Notes: generated from the letters alone by a model not told the origin. Counted from the stretch's first letter, positions 37,530 through 46,780 are shown. The stretch: 64,000 nucleotides of DNA from CAZGNZ01 sp964527215 (GCA_964527215.1 CAZGNZ010000006.1:57814-121813), one strand, 5' to 3'. Numbers and translations are program-made.

Positions 37530-38563
37530 ATTGAGCCTCCTTTCCGGTCTAATTCACCATAGGCCAAAATGATGTCAATAATTCTGGCGGCATGACCAAA
37601 TCCGTTATCATACCAGCATAGTGTTTTTGCCATCTGGCCACTGGTTCTCATGGTTGCCTTGGTGTCAAACAGCAGGCTCTGGGTGGAACCAAGCACATCG
37701 GAAGACACAATCGGATCGTCTGTCACGGCAACCAGTTCCGGCATTACCTCTGCTGCTTCGCGGACGACATCATTAATCGCATCAGTAGATACAGTGTCAT
37801 CGGAAAAGCGCAGGGTGAGGTCCAGACAGCTCCCTCTGGGAACCGGTACATTAAGCGCCAGACCTTCAAGTTTTCCGGCAAACTGAGGAAGAATTTTCTC
37901 CGCCCATGCCGGTACCGGAGTATCATTGGGGATAATGTTTTCAGCTGCAGAACGGCTTCTGCGGAAATCTTTTCCGACGGTATCCTGCAGCGGCTGATCG
38001 CTGGTATATGCATGCACAGTTGTCATAATGGCATTTACGATATCGAACCTGTCTCCCAGGATTTTAAGCATCAGTGCAAATGCCTGTGTGGTTGAGGAGG
38101 CAGCTGAAATCAGTTTGTCGTCAGCGGAAATTTCATTGTCGTTTACACCCATCACGACCACACGATCAATTTCATCGCGGGGCAGCGCAGAAACAATCGC
38201 CCGTTTTGCACCGGCATCAATGTGACCCTGCATCTGATCACGGGAGACATACTTATGAGTTGCATCGATGACAATATCCACACCCAATGCATCCCATGGA
38301 ACATCGGTGGGATGTTTTCCGCCGATCATACGGGTTCGGGACTGTTCGTAAACAAGATAGTTGTTTTCGAGCATAATCTCACCCTTGACTCCGTCAACTT
38401 TCAGTAGGTAGAGCAGGATTTCAGGATTCCCGATATCACTAATCGCCACAATGTTGATCTCGGGGTGATCCTGAGCAAGCCTGAAGAAGTCCCGGCCGAT
38501 TCGGCCAAACCCCATTATGCCTACATTGATCTTGTTATTTGAGTTCATATTATACCTACTCAT
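37526..38563 (-). CDS. GAPDH-like paralogue lacking the catalytic cysteine
   Basis: The 345-residue protein aligns over its whole length with GAPDH (VGIMGFGRIGR, AISDIGNPEILLYLLK, TTVHAYTSDQ, RRSRSAAENIIPND, CWYDNGFGHAARIID). The active-site motif reads SAASSTTQAFAL, so Ser157 stands where Cys150 is required, and the second Cys of the motif is also replaced (Ala). His184, the partner of the catalytic Cys, is kept. Phosphorylating oxidation through a thiohemiacetal is therefore not expected. The frame is intact and the sequence is otherwise well conserved, so it is not a decaying pseudogene. It precedes gap with a stop/start overlap. Roles could be heterotetramer formation with GAPDH, regulation, or a different chemistry (inference). 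Start at 38563; a second Met at 38548 is possible. Confidence 0.9.
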   Translation of the reverse strand: MSRYNMNSNNKINVGIMGFGRIGRDFFRLAQDHPEINIVAISDIGNPEILLYLLKVDGVKGEIMLENNYLVYEQSRTRMIGGKHPTDVPWDALGVDIVIDATHKYVSRDQMQGHIDAGAKRAIVSALPRDEIDRVVVMGVNDNEISADDKLISAASSTTQAFALMLKILGDRFDIVNAIMTTVHAYTSDQPLQDTVGKDFRRSRSAAENIIPNDTPVPAWAEKILPQFAGKLEGLALNVPVPRGSCLDLTLRFSDDTVSTDAINDVVREAAEVMPELVAVTDDPIVSSDVLGSTQSLLFDTKATMRTSGQMAKTLCWYDNGFGHAARIIDIILAYGELDRKGGSI

Positions 38564-38995
38564 TTAGGAATTAAAATTCAAATCTGATCTAACACCAAAA
38601 ATTAAGAACAAATTCTGAATAGTAACTACCAAATTAGTGACTAAGCAGCTGAATTACGTTTTATTTGGGCTGGACCGGCTGGCTTTTCTTAAACATCACA
38701 AAAAAAAATGTTGAAACTACAGGGGCTGATATTGATACTGCCACTGAATAAATGACGGTATCGTTTGAATTATTCCATTGCAAACAGGTTATTTCCGGAT
38801 ACCTATAATGATATGCATCGCTGATGAATCAAAACTTCCATGCATGAACGACAGAAATTCTCACTGCGGGTCCAATTCCCCCCGTCTGGCCTTTCATACA
38901 AAGACATGCGACTGAAAACTCAGATCACAGCCGTTCAAACATTGATCTTATTTGAGAATCTATACCATCATTCCGGCAGCGGATTCAAGTGAATG
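38564..38995. other. Intergenic stretch without recognisable features
   Basis: It is AT-rich close to the GAPDH-like start and presumably contains the operon promoter. I see no gene, repeat or clear hairpin. Confidence 0.55.
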
Positions 38996-39253
38996 CTATT
39001 CGTTACCGTGCCGGGAAGATTCAGACTTTTTTCGTGATTTGCGAAATTTATGTTTCGCATCCCGAGCTTTGCGTCGCAGGTAGTAGCTCAGAGCATCATT
39101 TGAGAAATTGCAGTGTCCGATAATATAGAGATGAAACGCACAAAACAGGGCTGGCAATACGGCCCAAATAAATTTCTCCGTAACCAGAAAATAAACGGTG
39201 AATAATATAACACCCCAATTCAGAGCAACAGCAAACCGAACCAGATTTTTCAT
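38996..39253 (-). CDS. Small two-helix membrane protein of unknown function
   Basis: The 85-residue product has two hydrophobic segments at about 5-25 and 29-48 (VALNWGVILFTVYFLVT, AVLPALFCAFHLYIIG), followed by a strongly basic tail (RRKARDAKHKFRKSRKKSES). Orientation with the tail inside would follow the positive-inside rule. I do not recognise the family. It stands alone, divergent from gatB. It may be real given its clean membrane topology, but it is short. Confidence 0.5.
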   Translation of the reverse strand: MKNLVRFAVALNWGVILFTVYFLVTEKFIWAVLPALFCAFHLYIIGHCNFSNDALSYYLRRKARDAKHKFRKSRKKSESSRHGNE

Positions 39254-39494
39254 ATGTCCTCAAAGAATAATTAAACCAATGCTGTATGAAAAATAACGCT
39301 GTTTTTACACGTCAGAAAACAGGATTGTTGCTGTGATAAAACAATTTCGTCAGTCAACCGGACAGCCCTGCCCAAAAGACTTCAGATTGGATACAGGAGA
39401 GCAACTCCATCCTGCGCTGATGTGGTTATGGGTGGCATTGCTCTGCGGACAGATAATAAACTTTCCGGGGGAATGACCGGAGAATCCGCTGATC

Positions 39495-40958
39495 ATGACA
39501 AAAAACCAATGGCAGGTACGAATCGGACTGGAAGTCCATATCCAGCTAAAGACGCCGCAGAAACTGTTTTGCGGATGCAGCACGGCATTTTGCTCCGAAC
39601 CCAATACAGCCGTCTGCCCGGTGTGCCTCGGACTGCCCGGCGCACTGCCGGTTTTTAATCAATCTGTTATGAAACCGGCGGTTAAACTGGCACAGGTTCT
39701 GCAGTTTGAAAAAATATGTCCGGCAATTCGATTTTTCCGAAAATCCTATTTTTACCCGGATCAGCCGAAAGGCTTTCAGATTACTCAGCAGGAAGCTCCC
39801 CTTGGGATGAACGGTCGTTTGGATTTTCGTCAATCCGGAGAAATAAAAACAATCGGGATCCGGCAGCTGCATATCGAGGAGGACGCCGGCAAACTGGTTC
39901 ACCGGGATGACGGGACCAGCTGCATCGACTTCAATCGTTCCGGGCATCCGCTTCTTGAACTGGTAACCGAACCCGGATTTGATTCTCCGGATTCCGCCGC
40001 CGCATTTTTGACAGAAGTCCGGGAACTGGTTCGGGATCTGGAAATATCGCGCGGCAGAATGGAGGAAGGAAATTTACGCTGCGATGCCAATGTATCCCTG
40101 GGTTCAGCAGAGCTGTCGGACCGAGACAGCCGGGTCGAGATAAAAAACCTCAATTCCTTCCGTCACCTGAGGAATGCGCTTGCTTTCGAAATAAAGCGGC
40201 AGCAGCAGGTTATTGAAAGCGACGGGAAACTTCATTCGGAAACCAGACGCTGGTCGGAAAAGGATCATAAAACCCACTGTACCCGGCGTAAGGAGGGAGC
40301 ACCCGATTACCGTATTATGGCCGAGCCTGATCTGCCGGTTATTCCGGTTGATTCCAGTCAAATCAAAGTTCCTGAATCGCTTATTCCGTCCACACCGGCT
40401 GCCAGATATCAGCAACTGGTCCGAAACGTGGATATACAAAAACAACATGCCAACCTGATATGCAGAAGCAAAGTCCTCACTGAGCTGACAATAAAATGGG
40501 CAGGAAAGATTCACACCCGGCACCTTATCCCATTTGTTATCGGCCCTGTCAGGTCAGTTCTGCAGGCCAATCATTCTGCAAGTCTCTGGTTTAAGAACCT
40601 GGATATTCCGGACGCAGACATGATTCTCTCCGTTTGGAGCAAGGGGTTGATTGACGTCAGCGGGATCAATGATCTGATATCAGGCAAAACAGAGGTCCAG
40701 TCTGTAAGACGTGCTGCCCACAGAATCGATGGCAGGGACTGCGTGTCCGATGAACTCATTCGGGACACTTTGCGGTCTTTGACTCGGAAATTTCCTGACG
40801 AATGGAATAGATTACTGGGCGGAAATCTGCAGCTGGAACATTTCTTTACCGGGCAGGTCCTGAAAAAACTGACCTTTCCTGCGGACCCGCAGCGGGTCAG
40901 GGAAATCATCAGGATATACCGCTCGAAAATAATACAAAACCCAAAACCGGAGAATTAA
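39495..40958 (+). CDS. gatB: Aspartyl/glutamyl-tRNA amidotransferase subunit B
   Basis: The 487-residue protein starts near WQVRIGLEVHIQLKTPQKLF and carries the zinc cysteines (CGCSTAF and VCPVCLGLPG), the kinase-like catalytic region (YFYPDQPKGFQITQ, HIEEDAGKL, IDFNRSGHPLLELVTEP) and the C-terminal tail domain that grips tRNA. GatB activates Glu-tRNA(Gln) or Asp-tRNA(Asn) for amidation in the GatCAB complex. gatA and gatC are not in the window. The start is the ATG at 39495, with GGAG upstream. The next gene begins two bases after the stop. Confidence 0.96.
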   Translation: MTKNQWQVRIGLEVHIQLKTPQKLFCGCSTAFCSEPNTAVCPVCLGLPGALPVFNQSVMKPAVKLAQVLQFEKICPAIRFFRKSYFYPDQPKGFQITQQEAPLGMNGRLDFRQSGEIKTIGIRQLHIEEDAGKLVHRDDGTSCIDFNRSGHPLLELVTEPGFDSPDSAAAFLTEVRELVRDLEISRGRMEEGNLRCDANVSLGSAELSDRDSRVEIKNLNSFRHLRNALAFEIKRQQQVIESDGKLHSETRRWSEKDHKTHCTRRKEGAPDYRIMAEPDLPVIPVDSSQIKVPESLIPSTPAARYQQLVRNVDIQKQHANLICRSKVLTELTIKWAGKIHTRHLIPFVIGPVRSVLQANHSASLWFKNLDIPDADMILSVWSKGLIDVSGINDLISGKTEVQSVRRAAHRIDGRDCVSDELIRDTLRSLTRKFPDEWNRLLGGNLQLEHFFTGQVLKKLTFPADPQRVREIIRIYRSKIIQNPKPEN

Positions 40959-40960
40959 TC

Positions 40961-41395
40961 ATGTCGGAAGTATTTGACAATATCCTTGGACAGCTGAGTA
41001 AATGGGGTGAAGTCGCGGTGGACAAATCCGGCTTCTATTTTAAAAAAGCCATTGACAAGGGTGAGGAGTTCTCAAAAATCAGCCGCATACAGTTGGACAT
41101 TGAAAAAGAAAAACGCAAAATCAGACAGCGTCTCACAGAACTTGGAAAGTATGTTTATGATCAGACCCGCATTTCTGCAGCTGTTGATTTTTCGGATGAT
41201 GAAGAATACAAGCAGCTGGTGGCCGGAATAGACGAAGGCAAGGCGGCAATCGAGAAACTGGAAGTCCAGAAACAGGAAATCAAATCCAAAGAACCGGAAA
41301 CCCAGGAATCTGAGCAGTCTGATACAGATCCAATTCCGGAAGACGCGGATGTGCTGGATATCATTATTGAAGAGAACTCGGAAAAGGAAAAATAG
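40961..41395 (+). CDS. Coiled-coil protein of unknown function
   Basis: The 144-residue product is highly charged with long predicted helices (about 35-115; KISRIQLDIEKEKRKIRQRL) and an acidic Asp/Glu-rich tail. There is no signal peptide or membrane segment. The frame starts two bases after the gatB stop, suggesting cotranscription. I do not recognise the family; by context it might work with the M23 peptidase downstream, but 306 bases separate them. Confidence 0.7.
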   Translation: MSEVFDNILGQLSKWGEVAVDKSGFYFKKAIDKGEEFSKISRIQLDIEKEKRKIRQRLTELGKYVYDQTRISAAVDFSDDEEYKQLVAGIDEGKAAIEKLEVQKQEIKSKEPETQESEQSDTDPIPEDADVLDIIIEENSEKEK

Positions 41396-41701
41396 GATCC
41401 TGCAAGCTGATTCCGCTGACGGCTGCATTTTCTGAAATATCGAATCGGAATTCCCTGAATATTTACGGGTGCCTCACCGAACCGCCTGAAATACCCGGAC
41501 TCTGCCGCGTGTTTAAACACTGAAATCAGAGTGGTTTCGGGTTGTTCATATACCCCATTCAGCATTGGTTCGCAGATCATTTTCAATCGGTCACTCAGAT
41601 CAGTTCATTACCGGAAAATCTTGTTTCAAATAACCACATAACGGTTTTAATTTTTTGTTTGAAAAAATTATAGTTGGAGCGGTTTCGCACCATCTTTTGA
41701 A
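41396..41701. other. Intergenic stretch, probable promoter of the M23 gene
   Basis: No gene or repeat is seen. The last 60 bases are AT-rich (TTTTTTGTTTGAAAAAATTA) and may hold a promoter. Confidence 0.4.
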
Positions 41702-42637
41702 ATGAAATTAAATAATTACAAAATCATATTGGTATCAGACGGTCGGACGGACCTGCGCGAGTATTCCCTGAATGCGATAATACTCGGCCTTGTTGCGTTT
41801 GCGCTGATTGCATTTGTTTCTGCAGGATTTTTCTTCTTCAGCAGACAGGATACAGATCGGGAATACAGTCAGAAGCTCAAAGAGCTCCAGACCGATAACA
41901 GCCGTCTCATTGACCTCATCCGTGAGCATGATGCCGAAATGGAAGTTCTCCAGAAGCGGCTGAATGATGTCATCGAGCGGGACAACAATCTGCGTGAACT
42001 CGTTAAACTGCCAGAAATTCACGAAGATGTCCGTAAGGTGGGTGTTGGAGGTGAAATCAAACGCGGTGAGAAGTCCCTGGAATACCTGCTGCCTGAATCC
42101 GGTAAAGACATCAGTCTGAAGTCCCGGTCAAAACATATCGAAACGCTGCACAGAATGCTCAATCTGACCCAGTTATCCTATTCTGAAATCAGTGATATTA
42201 TTCAGTCCGATGTACACCGGTACCGGTCTTACCCTGCAATTCATCCTCTGATGACCGGCAACGTTAAACTCTCTTCCGATTACGGCCGCCGCAGGGACCC
42301 GTTTGACGGAAGAATTCAGTTTCATACCGGACAGGATTTTTCAGCCCGCACGGGTACCGCCGTGTACGCAACAGCTGACGGAGTTGTCAGGGAATCAAAA
42401 TATTTCGGCACTTTCGGGAATTATATTGAAATAGACCACGGGTATGATTACATCACGATCTACGGCCATCTCTCCAAACGCAAAGTCAAGCCCGGCGACA
42501 AAGTCGTCAGAGGTCAGTTAATCGGGAAAGTGGGCAATACCGGAAAATCCACTGCCTCTCACCTTCATTACGAGGTTCGGTACCGGCACAAGCACATCGA
42601 TCCTTCCGGATTTTACATCGGTCAGCCTCAGGATTAA
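41702..42637 (+). CDS. M23 family metallopeptidase (LytM domain), membrane-anchored
   Basis: The 311-residue protein has a single N-terminal membrane segment (about 27-48), a coiled coil at about 50-100 and a C-terminal LytM domain with the zinc motif FHTGQDF and HLHYEVR, and GTAVYATADGVV. It is likely a periplasmic peptidoglycan DD-endopeptidase or an EnvC-like activator; the catalytic residues are all present. miaB starts 24 bases downstream. Confidence 0.92.
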   Translation: MKLNNYKIILVSDGRTDLREYSLNAIILGLVAFALIAFVSAGFFFFSRQDTDREYSQKLKELQTDNSRLIDLIREHDAEMEVLQKRLNDVIERDNNLRELVKLPEIHEDVRKVGVGGEIKRGEKSLEYLLPESGKDISLKSRSKHIETLHRMLNLTQLSYSEISDIIQSDVHRYRSYPAIHPLMTGNVKLSSDYGRRRDPFDGRIQFHTGQDFSARTGTAVYATADGVVRESKYFGTFGNYIEIDHGYDYITIYGHLSKRKVKPGDKVVRGQLIGKVGNTGKSTASHLHYEVRYRHKHIDPSGFYIGQPQD

Positions 42638-42660
42638 GCATCCGGCATCCTAATCGTCAA

Positions 42661-43965
42661 ATGTCACTCCGCTACCACATCGAAACGTATGGATGTCAGA
42701 TGAATGTCTATGATTCTGAACTGGTGGCCGGATTGCTGGACAAAGCCGGATACGCTGCCACGGATCTGCCCAATCAGGCCGATGCCATTTTTCTGAATAC
42801 CTGTGCCGTACGTGAAAAGGCGGAAGAAACGGTTTATAACCGTCTGGACAATTTCCAGTCGCTGAAACGGCGGAATCCCCGGTTGGTGATCGGCGTACTG
42901 GGATGCATGGCGCAGCATCTGAAAAATGAACTGCTGGAGCACAAGCCCTATGTGGATTTTGTGCTTGGACCGGATTCATATCGAAGGCTGCCTGAACTGC
43001 TTGCGGAAAGACGTCGGGATCTGAAGCACATTGTGGATACGAGGCTTTCCCGGTTCGAGCTGTACGAAAACATGTTCCCCGTCAGGGGTTCAGGCATCAA
43101 CGCCTGGATTTCAATCAGCCGCGGATGTGACAATTTCTGCACATTCTGTATCGTGCCGTTTACGCGCGGCAGGGAACGCAGCCGTGATATGGCCGGAATC
43201 GTACAAGAAGCTCGCAAAGCTGTGGAAGCGGGGTTTCCCGAAATTACCCTTCTGGGCCAGAACGTCAATTCCTATTCCGCGCCGGAGGGCGGTTTCCCTG
43301 AGCTGCTGGAGGCAGTGGCCAATATACCGGGACTGAAACGCATTCGGTATACTTCACCTCATCCTCAGGATGTGGACCGCCGTCTTCTGGAGGTCATGCG
43401 GGATCATGACAGCATCTGCAATCATATCCACCTTCCGCTGCAGGCCGGTGCCGACCGCATCCTAAAGCGGATGAACAGAACATATACCCGGCAGCATTTT
43501 ATGAATCTGGCGGATGAAATCCGGAAGTATATGCCGGACTGCACCATCACAACAGATATCATTGTGGGATTCCCCGGGGAATCCGAATCGGAATTTCAGG
43601 ATACACTGGATGTTGTGCGGTATGTGAATTTTGATTCGGCATTCATGTTTAAGTACTCCCCCCGACCGGGGACCAAGGCTGCGGAATATACCGATCATGT
43701 CCCTGAAGAAATCAAGCAGGACCGTCTGGTGCGGCTGATCGAACTGCAGAAACAGAATACCCGGAAAGCACTTCGAAAGCTGATCGGAAAGGAATTGGAA
43801 GTGATTGTGGAAAAAACGTCAAAAAAATCCAGCGGCCAATGGGCCGGCCGAACCGGGGGCAATATCTGGGTGGTGTGGGATAAATCCCAAGAAAATATTA
43901 AAGATATCGTCAAACTGCTGATAGAAGACGCCCAGGGTGTCACCCTGTTCGGGCGTCCAGTGTAA
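42661..43965 (+). CDS. miaB: tRNA-2-methylthio-N6-dimethylallyladenosine synthase MiaB
   Basis: The 434-residue protein shows the full MiaB layout: N-terminal UPF0004 domain with C12, C48 and C82 (ETYGCQMNVYDS, LNTCAVRE, LGCMAQ), the radical SAM cluster C156-C160-C163 (SRGCDNFCTFC), and a C-terminal TRAM domain. It methylthiolates i6A37 of tRNAs reading UNN codons, using two [4Fe-4S] clusters. It starts 24 bases after the M23 gene stop and is followed by the LapA-like gene after 13 bases, so these form an operon. Confidence 0.96.
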   Translation: MSLRYHIETYGCQMNVYDSELVAGLLDKAGYAATDLPNQADAIFLNTCAVREKAEETVYNRLDNFQSLKRRNPRLVIGVLGCMAQHLKNELLEHKPYVDFVLGPDSYRRLPELLAERRRDLKHIVDTRLSRFELYENMFPVRGSGINAWISISRGCDNFCTFCIVPFTRGRERSRDMAGIVQEARKAVEAGFPEITLLGQNVNSYSAPEGGFPELLEAVANIPGLKRIRYTSPHPQDVDRRLLEVMRDHDSICNHIHLPLQAGADRILKRMNRTYTRQHFMNLADEIRKYMPDCTITTDIIVGFPGESESEFQDTLDVVRYVNFDSAFMFKYSPRPGTKAAEYTDHVPEEIKQDRLVRLIELQKQNTRKALRKLIGKELEVIVEKTSKKSSGQWAGRTGGNIWVVWDKSQENIKDIVKLLIEDAQGVTLFGRPV

Positions 43966-43978
43966 AAGGAGCAAATTC

Positions 43979-44422
43979 GTGAGACTGTTTAAATTTATCC
44001 TGGTGATCGTCCTTTTGGGCGGAAGTGTGGCATTTATTATCATGCTGGACCAAATGAATTCCGGTGAGGAAACCAAGGGACGTCTGATTTATATTCCCGG
44101 TCTCTCACAGAAATGCGATTCCCAAGAGGAAATCGTTGAAATTGTTGATCCAGATGACAGCAGTCGTACAATACCCTACGCCTTGCCGGGGGAAGATTGC
44201 CGGGAAGGTTACCCCCTCTGGGCGGTATTCCTGGTCACCTTCATTACGGGCGTCATTATCGGATATGTACTGGCCGTTCCGCAGATCCTCACCTATATGC
44301 GGAATGCGCGGGTGGTGCAGAACCGGCATAAAAAACTGCAGACCGAACTGGATAGTCTGCGAAATCAGTCCATTACTGAAGAAATAGCCATTCGCGATAC
44401 AAACGAGAGTATCGAATTATGA
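43979..44422 (+). CDS. LapA-like two-helix membrane protein
   Basis: I start it at a GTG at 43979 because an AAAGGAG ribosome binding site lies just before it; the longer frame upstream overlaps miaB. The 147-residue product has two membrane segments (about 5-23 and 80-103; FVVLVTFITGVIIGYVLA-like) separated by a periplasmic loop, then a coiled-coil tail (NRHKKLQTELDSLRN), the LapA domain pattern. In E. coli LapA pairs with LapB in control of lipopolysaccharide assembly. Here the next gene (LapB-like) overlaps its stop by ATGA. Confidence 0.78.
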   Translation: MRLFKFILVIVLLGGSVAFIIMLDQMNSGEETKGRLIYIPGLSQKCDSQEEIVEIVDPDDSSRTIPYALPGEDCREGYPLWAVFLVTFITGVIIGYVLAVPQILTYMRNARVVQNRHKKLQTELDSLRNQSITEEIAIRDTNESIEL

Positions 44423-45651
44423 ACACTGCTTTAATCGTCATCATTTCAGTCGCTGTTCTGGCAGTTGCGGCTCTGATCATTTACGCTTTCCAGTCCCGCC
44501 GTCATTCCCGCAAGGCCGGTCTGAGGGATTTATACACGGAAGGGCTGGATTTTCTGATTTCCGGTCATTTGAAAAAAGCCTATATGAATTTCAGGGATAT
44601 TGTCCAGCAGGATACCGGAAATGTAAATGCCTACCTGAAACTGGGACAGGCGGCCAGAGAAGGCGGCAATCCTGAGCAGGCACTGAAAATTCACGCCAGT
44701 CTGAAAACCAGAAACCTGAATCTGTATGAACAGATCGAGCTGGATAAAAGTCTCGCACTGGATTATTATGCCGGGAAAAATCTTGCGGCGGCGGCGGCAG
44801 CGGCAGCCAGAATTCTCAGCATGGAAAAGAAAAATGACTGGGCTCTGAGTCACCTGGTCAAGTTTTGCCGGGAAATGGAAGACTGGGGAAAAGCCGGGGA
44901 ATATCTCGCTCAGCTGCAGAAAATAACCGGACAGCAGGATGCAAGAAAACTGGCTCTGTATAAAATCCAGGAGGGACGAACCGAGCTGAAAAAACGGAAT
45001 TTTTCCCAAGCCCGTACACTGTTTGAACAGGCCCTGAAAATGGAGAAGACTCTCGGTGCAGCCCACTATTTCATCGGCTGTTCCTATGTTCTGGAAAGTG
45101 AACAGGCATATCAGTCAGTTGAGGAAATCGATGCCCGCCGGGATCGCACGGATCAGGAACAAAAACAGCTCAAATCCGCGATGGACAAAGCGCGCCAGAA
45201 ACTCGGTCTGGCTCTCCCCCACTGGGTGATGTTTTCGGAAATGGAACCTGAGCAGTCCTGGCTTGTCATTGCCCGTCTGAAAGATGCCCTGTTTGCACTG
45301 GATCGCTATCATGAAATTGAAAGCATTCTGAAGACAATTATTCGAAATGATCCGGACAATTCCGAAGCCCTGGCCAGTCTGGCGGAATTCTATCACCACA
45401 AGGGTGAAAACCGGGAAGCGCTGGATCGTATCAGCATTGCGGTGGAAAAAAATCCCGAATCCCTCATTGTTCAGTTGATTCAGTACAAACTGCAGCTGTT
45501 TAATGACCCGTCGCCGGAAACCATTTCCAAAATTGACCGCCTGATTGAATTTGCCCATCACAAGAAATACCACCAGTTCAGGGATCAGGACGAATCCGAC
45601 ATCCGCTGGCTGCTGGAATCCAGCGGTGATCTGGAGCTTCTGGTAGTTTGA
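44419..45651 (+). CDS. LapB-like TPR protein
   Basis: The 410-residue protein has one N-terminal membrane segment (about 3-23) and then TPR-type helices throughout (for example GHLKKAYMNFRDIVQQ, NFSQARTLFEQALKMEK, ENREALDRISIAVEK). It corresponds to LapB/YciM, an inner-membrane TPR protein. The C-terminal rubredoxin-like Cys motif of E. coli LapB is absent here; the tail ends DLELLVV. Its ATG overlaps the LapA-like stop and its own stop overlaps the next gene's TTG start. Confidence 0.78.
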   Translation: MNTALIVIISVAVLAVAALIIYAFQSRRHSRKAGLRDLYTEGLDFLISGHLKKAYMNFRDIVQQDTGNVNAYLKLGQAAREGGNPEQALKIHASLKTRNLNLYEQIELDKSLALDYYAGKNLAAAAAAAARILSMEKKNDWALSHLVKFCREMEDWGKAGEYLAQLQKITGQQDARKLALYKIQEGRTELKKRNFSQARTLFEQALKMEKTLGAAHYFIGCSYVLESEQAYQSVEEIDARRDRTDQEQKQLKSAMDKARQKLGLALPHWVMFSEMEPEQSWLVIARLKDALFALDRYHEIESILKTIIRNDPDNSEALASLAEFYHHKGENREALDRISIAVEKNPESLIVQLIQYKLQLFNDPSPETISKIDRLIEFAHHKKYHQFRDQDESDIRWLLESSGDLELLVV

Positions 45652-46436
45652 AGCTCCGGCTGTTCATTATCCTGCTGTTCCTGATGCCCCTGTATTCGAC
45701 TGAAATTGGGACTGTCATTCACGCGCTGCTGGACGGCACGGAGTATTCCGATAATTATCAGACGGCGGAACTGGAGGCGGAGTTTTCCGGTGAACCGGGC
45801 TGGCCTTTTCTCAAAGGGCTCCTGGAACCGAATGGACGGCTGGCCAGCGAGTATTTTCAAAATCAGGTGGCTCTCTACCCGAAAAATGAATTCACGGATG
45901 ACGCGCTGATGCGGCTGGCGGAGTATGCCTATGTCAGCGGCCTGTACATGAAGTCCGGGGAGTACCTTCGCACAATGCTTCGCGATTTTCCCGATTCCGA
46001 GCATCATACCCGTGCGGTTGAACTGTTTGTAAAATCACTGGAGATTTCGGGAAACCAGGACAGTGCAGCCCATTATCTGGCTCTGTACAATCCCGGTAAC
46101 GATGCCGTAACTGTGCCGCCAATACGAACGGCGGATAATCAGACTGCTGTACCTGAGGCGGTTCAGCCGGTTAAAACAGATGCGCAGGAACCACAGAAGG
46201 ACAGGGAGAAATGGGCCGTTCAGATGGGGATTTTCAGTCACCGTGAAAACGCTGAAACCATGCGGAATTCACTCACCATTCAGGGATTTCAGGCCTATCT
46301 TGCAGAAATCGAGTCCGGCGGAAAAGCCATGTATGCTGTTCGGGTGGGTCCATATGATTACGAACAGACCGCTCGCAATATGAGCCGGACACTGCAGTCC
46401 AAGTTGGATTTGGATTCATTTGTGGTAAAGGAATAA
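45648..46436 (+). CDS. SPOR-domain exported protein
   Basis: The 262-residue product begins with a signal peptide (MKLRLFIILLFLMPLYST), followed by TPR-like helices at about 60-145 and a C-terminal SPOR domain at about 188-262 (EKWAVQMGIFSHRENAETM...). SPOR domains bind denuded peptidoglycan at division sites. The start is TTG at 45648, overlapping the previous TGA by 4 bases (TTGA). It is the last gene of the miaB-lapA-lapB-like run. The tRNA-Sec gene begins 36 bases later. Confidence 0.82.
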   Translation: MKLRLFIILLFLMPLYSTEIGTVIHALLDGTEYSDNYQTAELEAEFSGEPGWPFLKGLLEPNGRLASEYFQNQVALYPKNEFTDDALMRLAEYAYVSGLYMKSGEYLRTMLRDFPDSEHHTRAVELFVKSLEISGNQDSAAHYLALYNPGNDAVTVPPIRTADNQTAVPEAVQPVKTDAQEPQKDREKWAVQMGIFSHRENAETMRNSLTIQGFQAYLAEIESGGKAMYAVRVGPYDYEQTARNMSRTLQSKLDLDSFVVKE

Positions 46437-46444
46437 TTTAGCCG

Positions 46445-46468
46445 GTCGTTCTTACTGAAAAGAATGAC
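46445..46468 (+). terminator. Hairpin between SPOR gene and tRNA-Sec
   Basis: GTCGTTCTT-ACTGAA-AAGAATGAC, nine pairs including one G-T. No T-run follows, so it may be a weak terminator or a processing site. Confidence 0.35.
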
Positions 46469-46472
46469 AATT

Positions 46473-46565
46473 GGAAGCGAATGCGACCCTGGTGGGCGCC
46501 GCGGCCTTCAAAGCCGTTTGAGGGGCTTCACGGTCCCTGGTGGGTTCGATTCCCACACGTTTCCG
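46473..46565 (+). tRNA. selC: tRNA-Sec (selenocysteine, anticodon UCA)
   Basis: The 93-base gene folds as a selenocysteine tRNA: acceptor GGAAGCG with CGTTTCC (one G-T pair), D arm GCG(A)CCC-TGGT-GGGCGC with a bulged A, anticodon arm GCGGC-CTTCAAA-GCCGT with UCA at 46508-46510, a long variable arm AGGGGCT-TCAC-GGTCCCT, and T arm GTGGG-TTCGATT-CCCAC. The discriminator is G at 46565 and CCA is not encoded (GCAA follows). It implies that the organism uses UGA-directed selenocysteine. selA, selB and selD are not in the window. Confidence 0.93.
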
Positions 46566-46593
46566 CAAAAGGGATCCAATCAACGGGCAGGAA

Positions 46594-46669
46594 AACCGTC
46601 TCGGGCTTCACGGTACCTGGTGGGTTCCCTGTCCGTCCCATGACGGAGATTCCCAGACGTTTCTGCTAA
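46594..46669 (+). pseudogene. Decayed partial copy of tRNA-Sec (3' half) with insertion
   Basis: AACCGTCTCGGGCTTCACGG and TACCTGGTGGGTTC match the tRNA-Sec anticodon-3' and variable arm, then TTCCCAGACGTTTCTGC matches its T arm and acceptor. About 21 bases (containing CCGTC-CCAT-GACGG) are inserted into the T loop. Confidence 0.6.
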
Positions 46670-46700
46670 GGTGGGTTCCCTGTCCAAAAACTAATGGGAA

Positions 46701-46780
46701 GGAAAGCCGTTTGAAGGACTGACTGCTCGAACTGACCAGTTGAGCAGAATATTAATTTCGAATCCTGTCTCCGCTTTCCA
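46701..46780 (+). pseudogene. Decayed tRNA-like remnant
   Basis: GGAAAGC at 46701 pairs with GCTTTCC at 46773-46779 and a TTCGAAT T-loop-like heptamer is at 46757, but the T stem does not pair and no normal D or anticodon arm is present. Its 3' part overlaps the terminator. The inner part forms a CTGCTC-G-AACTG hairpin instead. Confidence 0.4.

Noticed and set aside
46481..46722. Small frames across the selC region
   Set aside because: They overlap the tRNA-Sec and its fragments.
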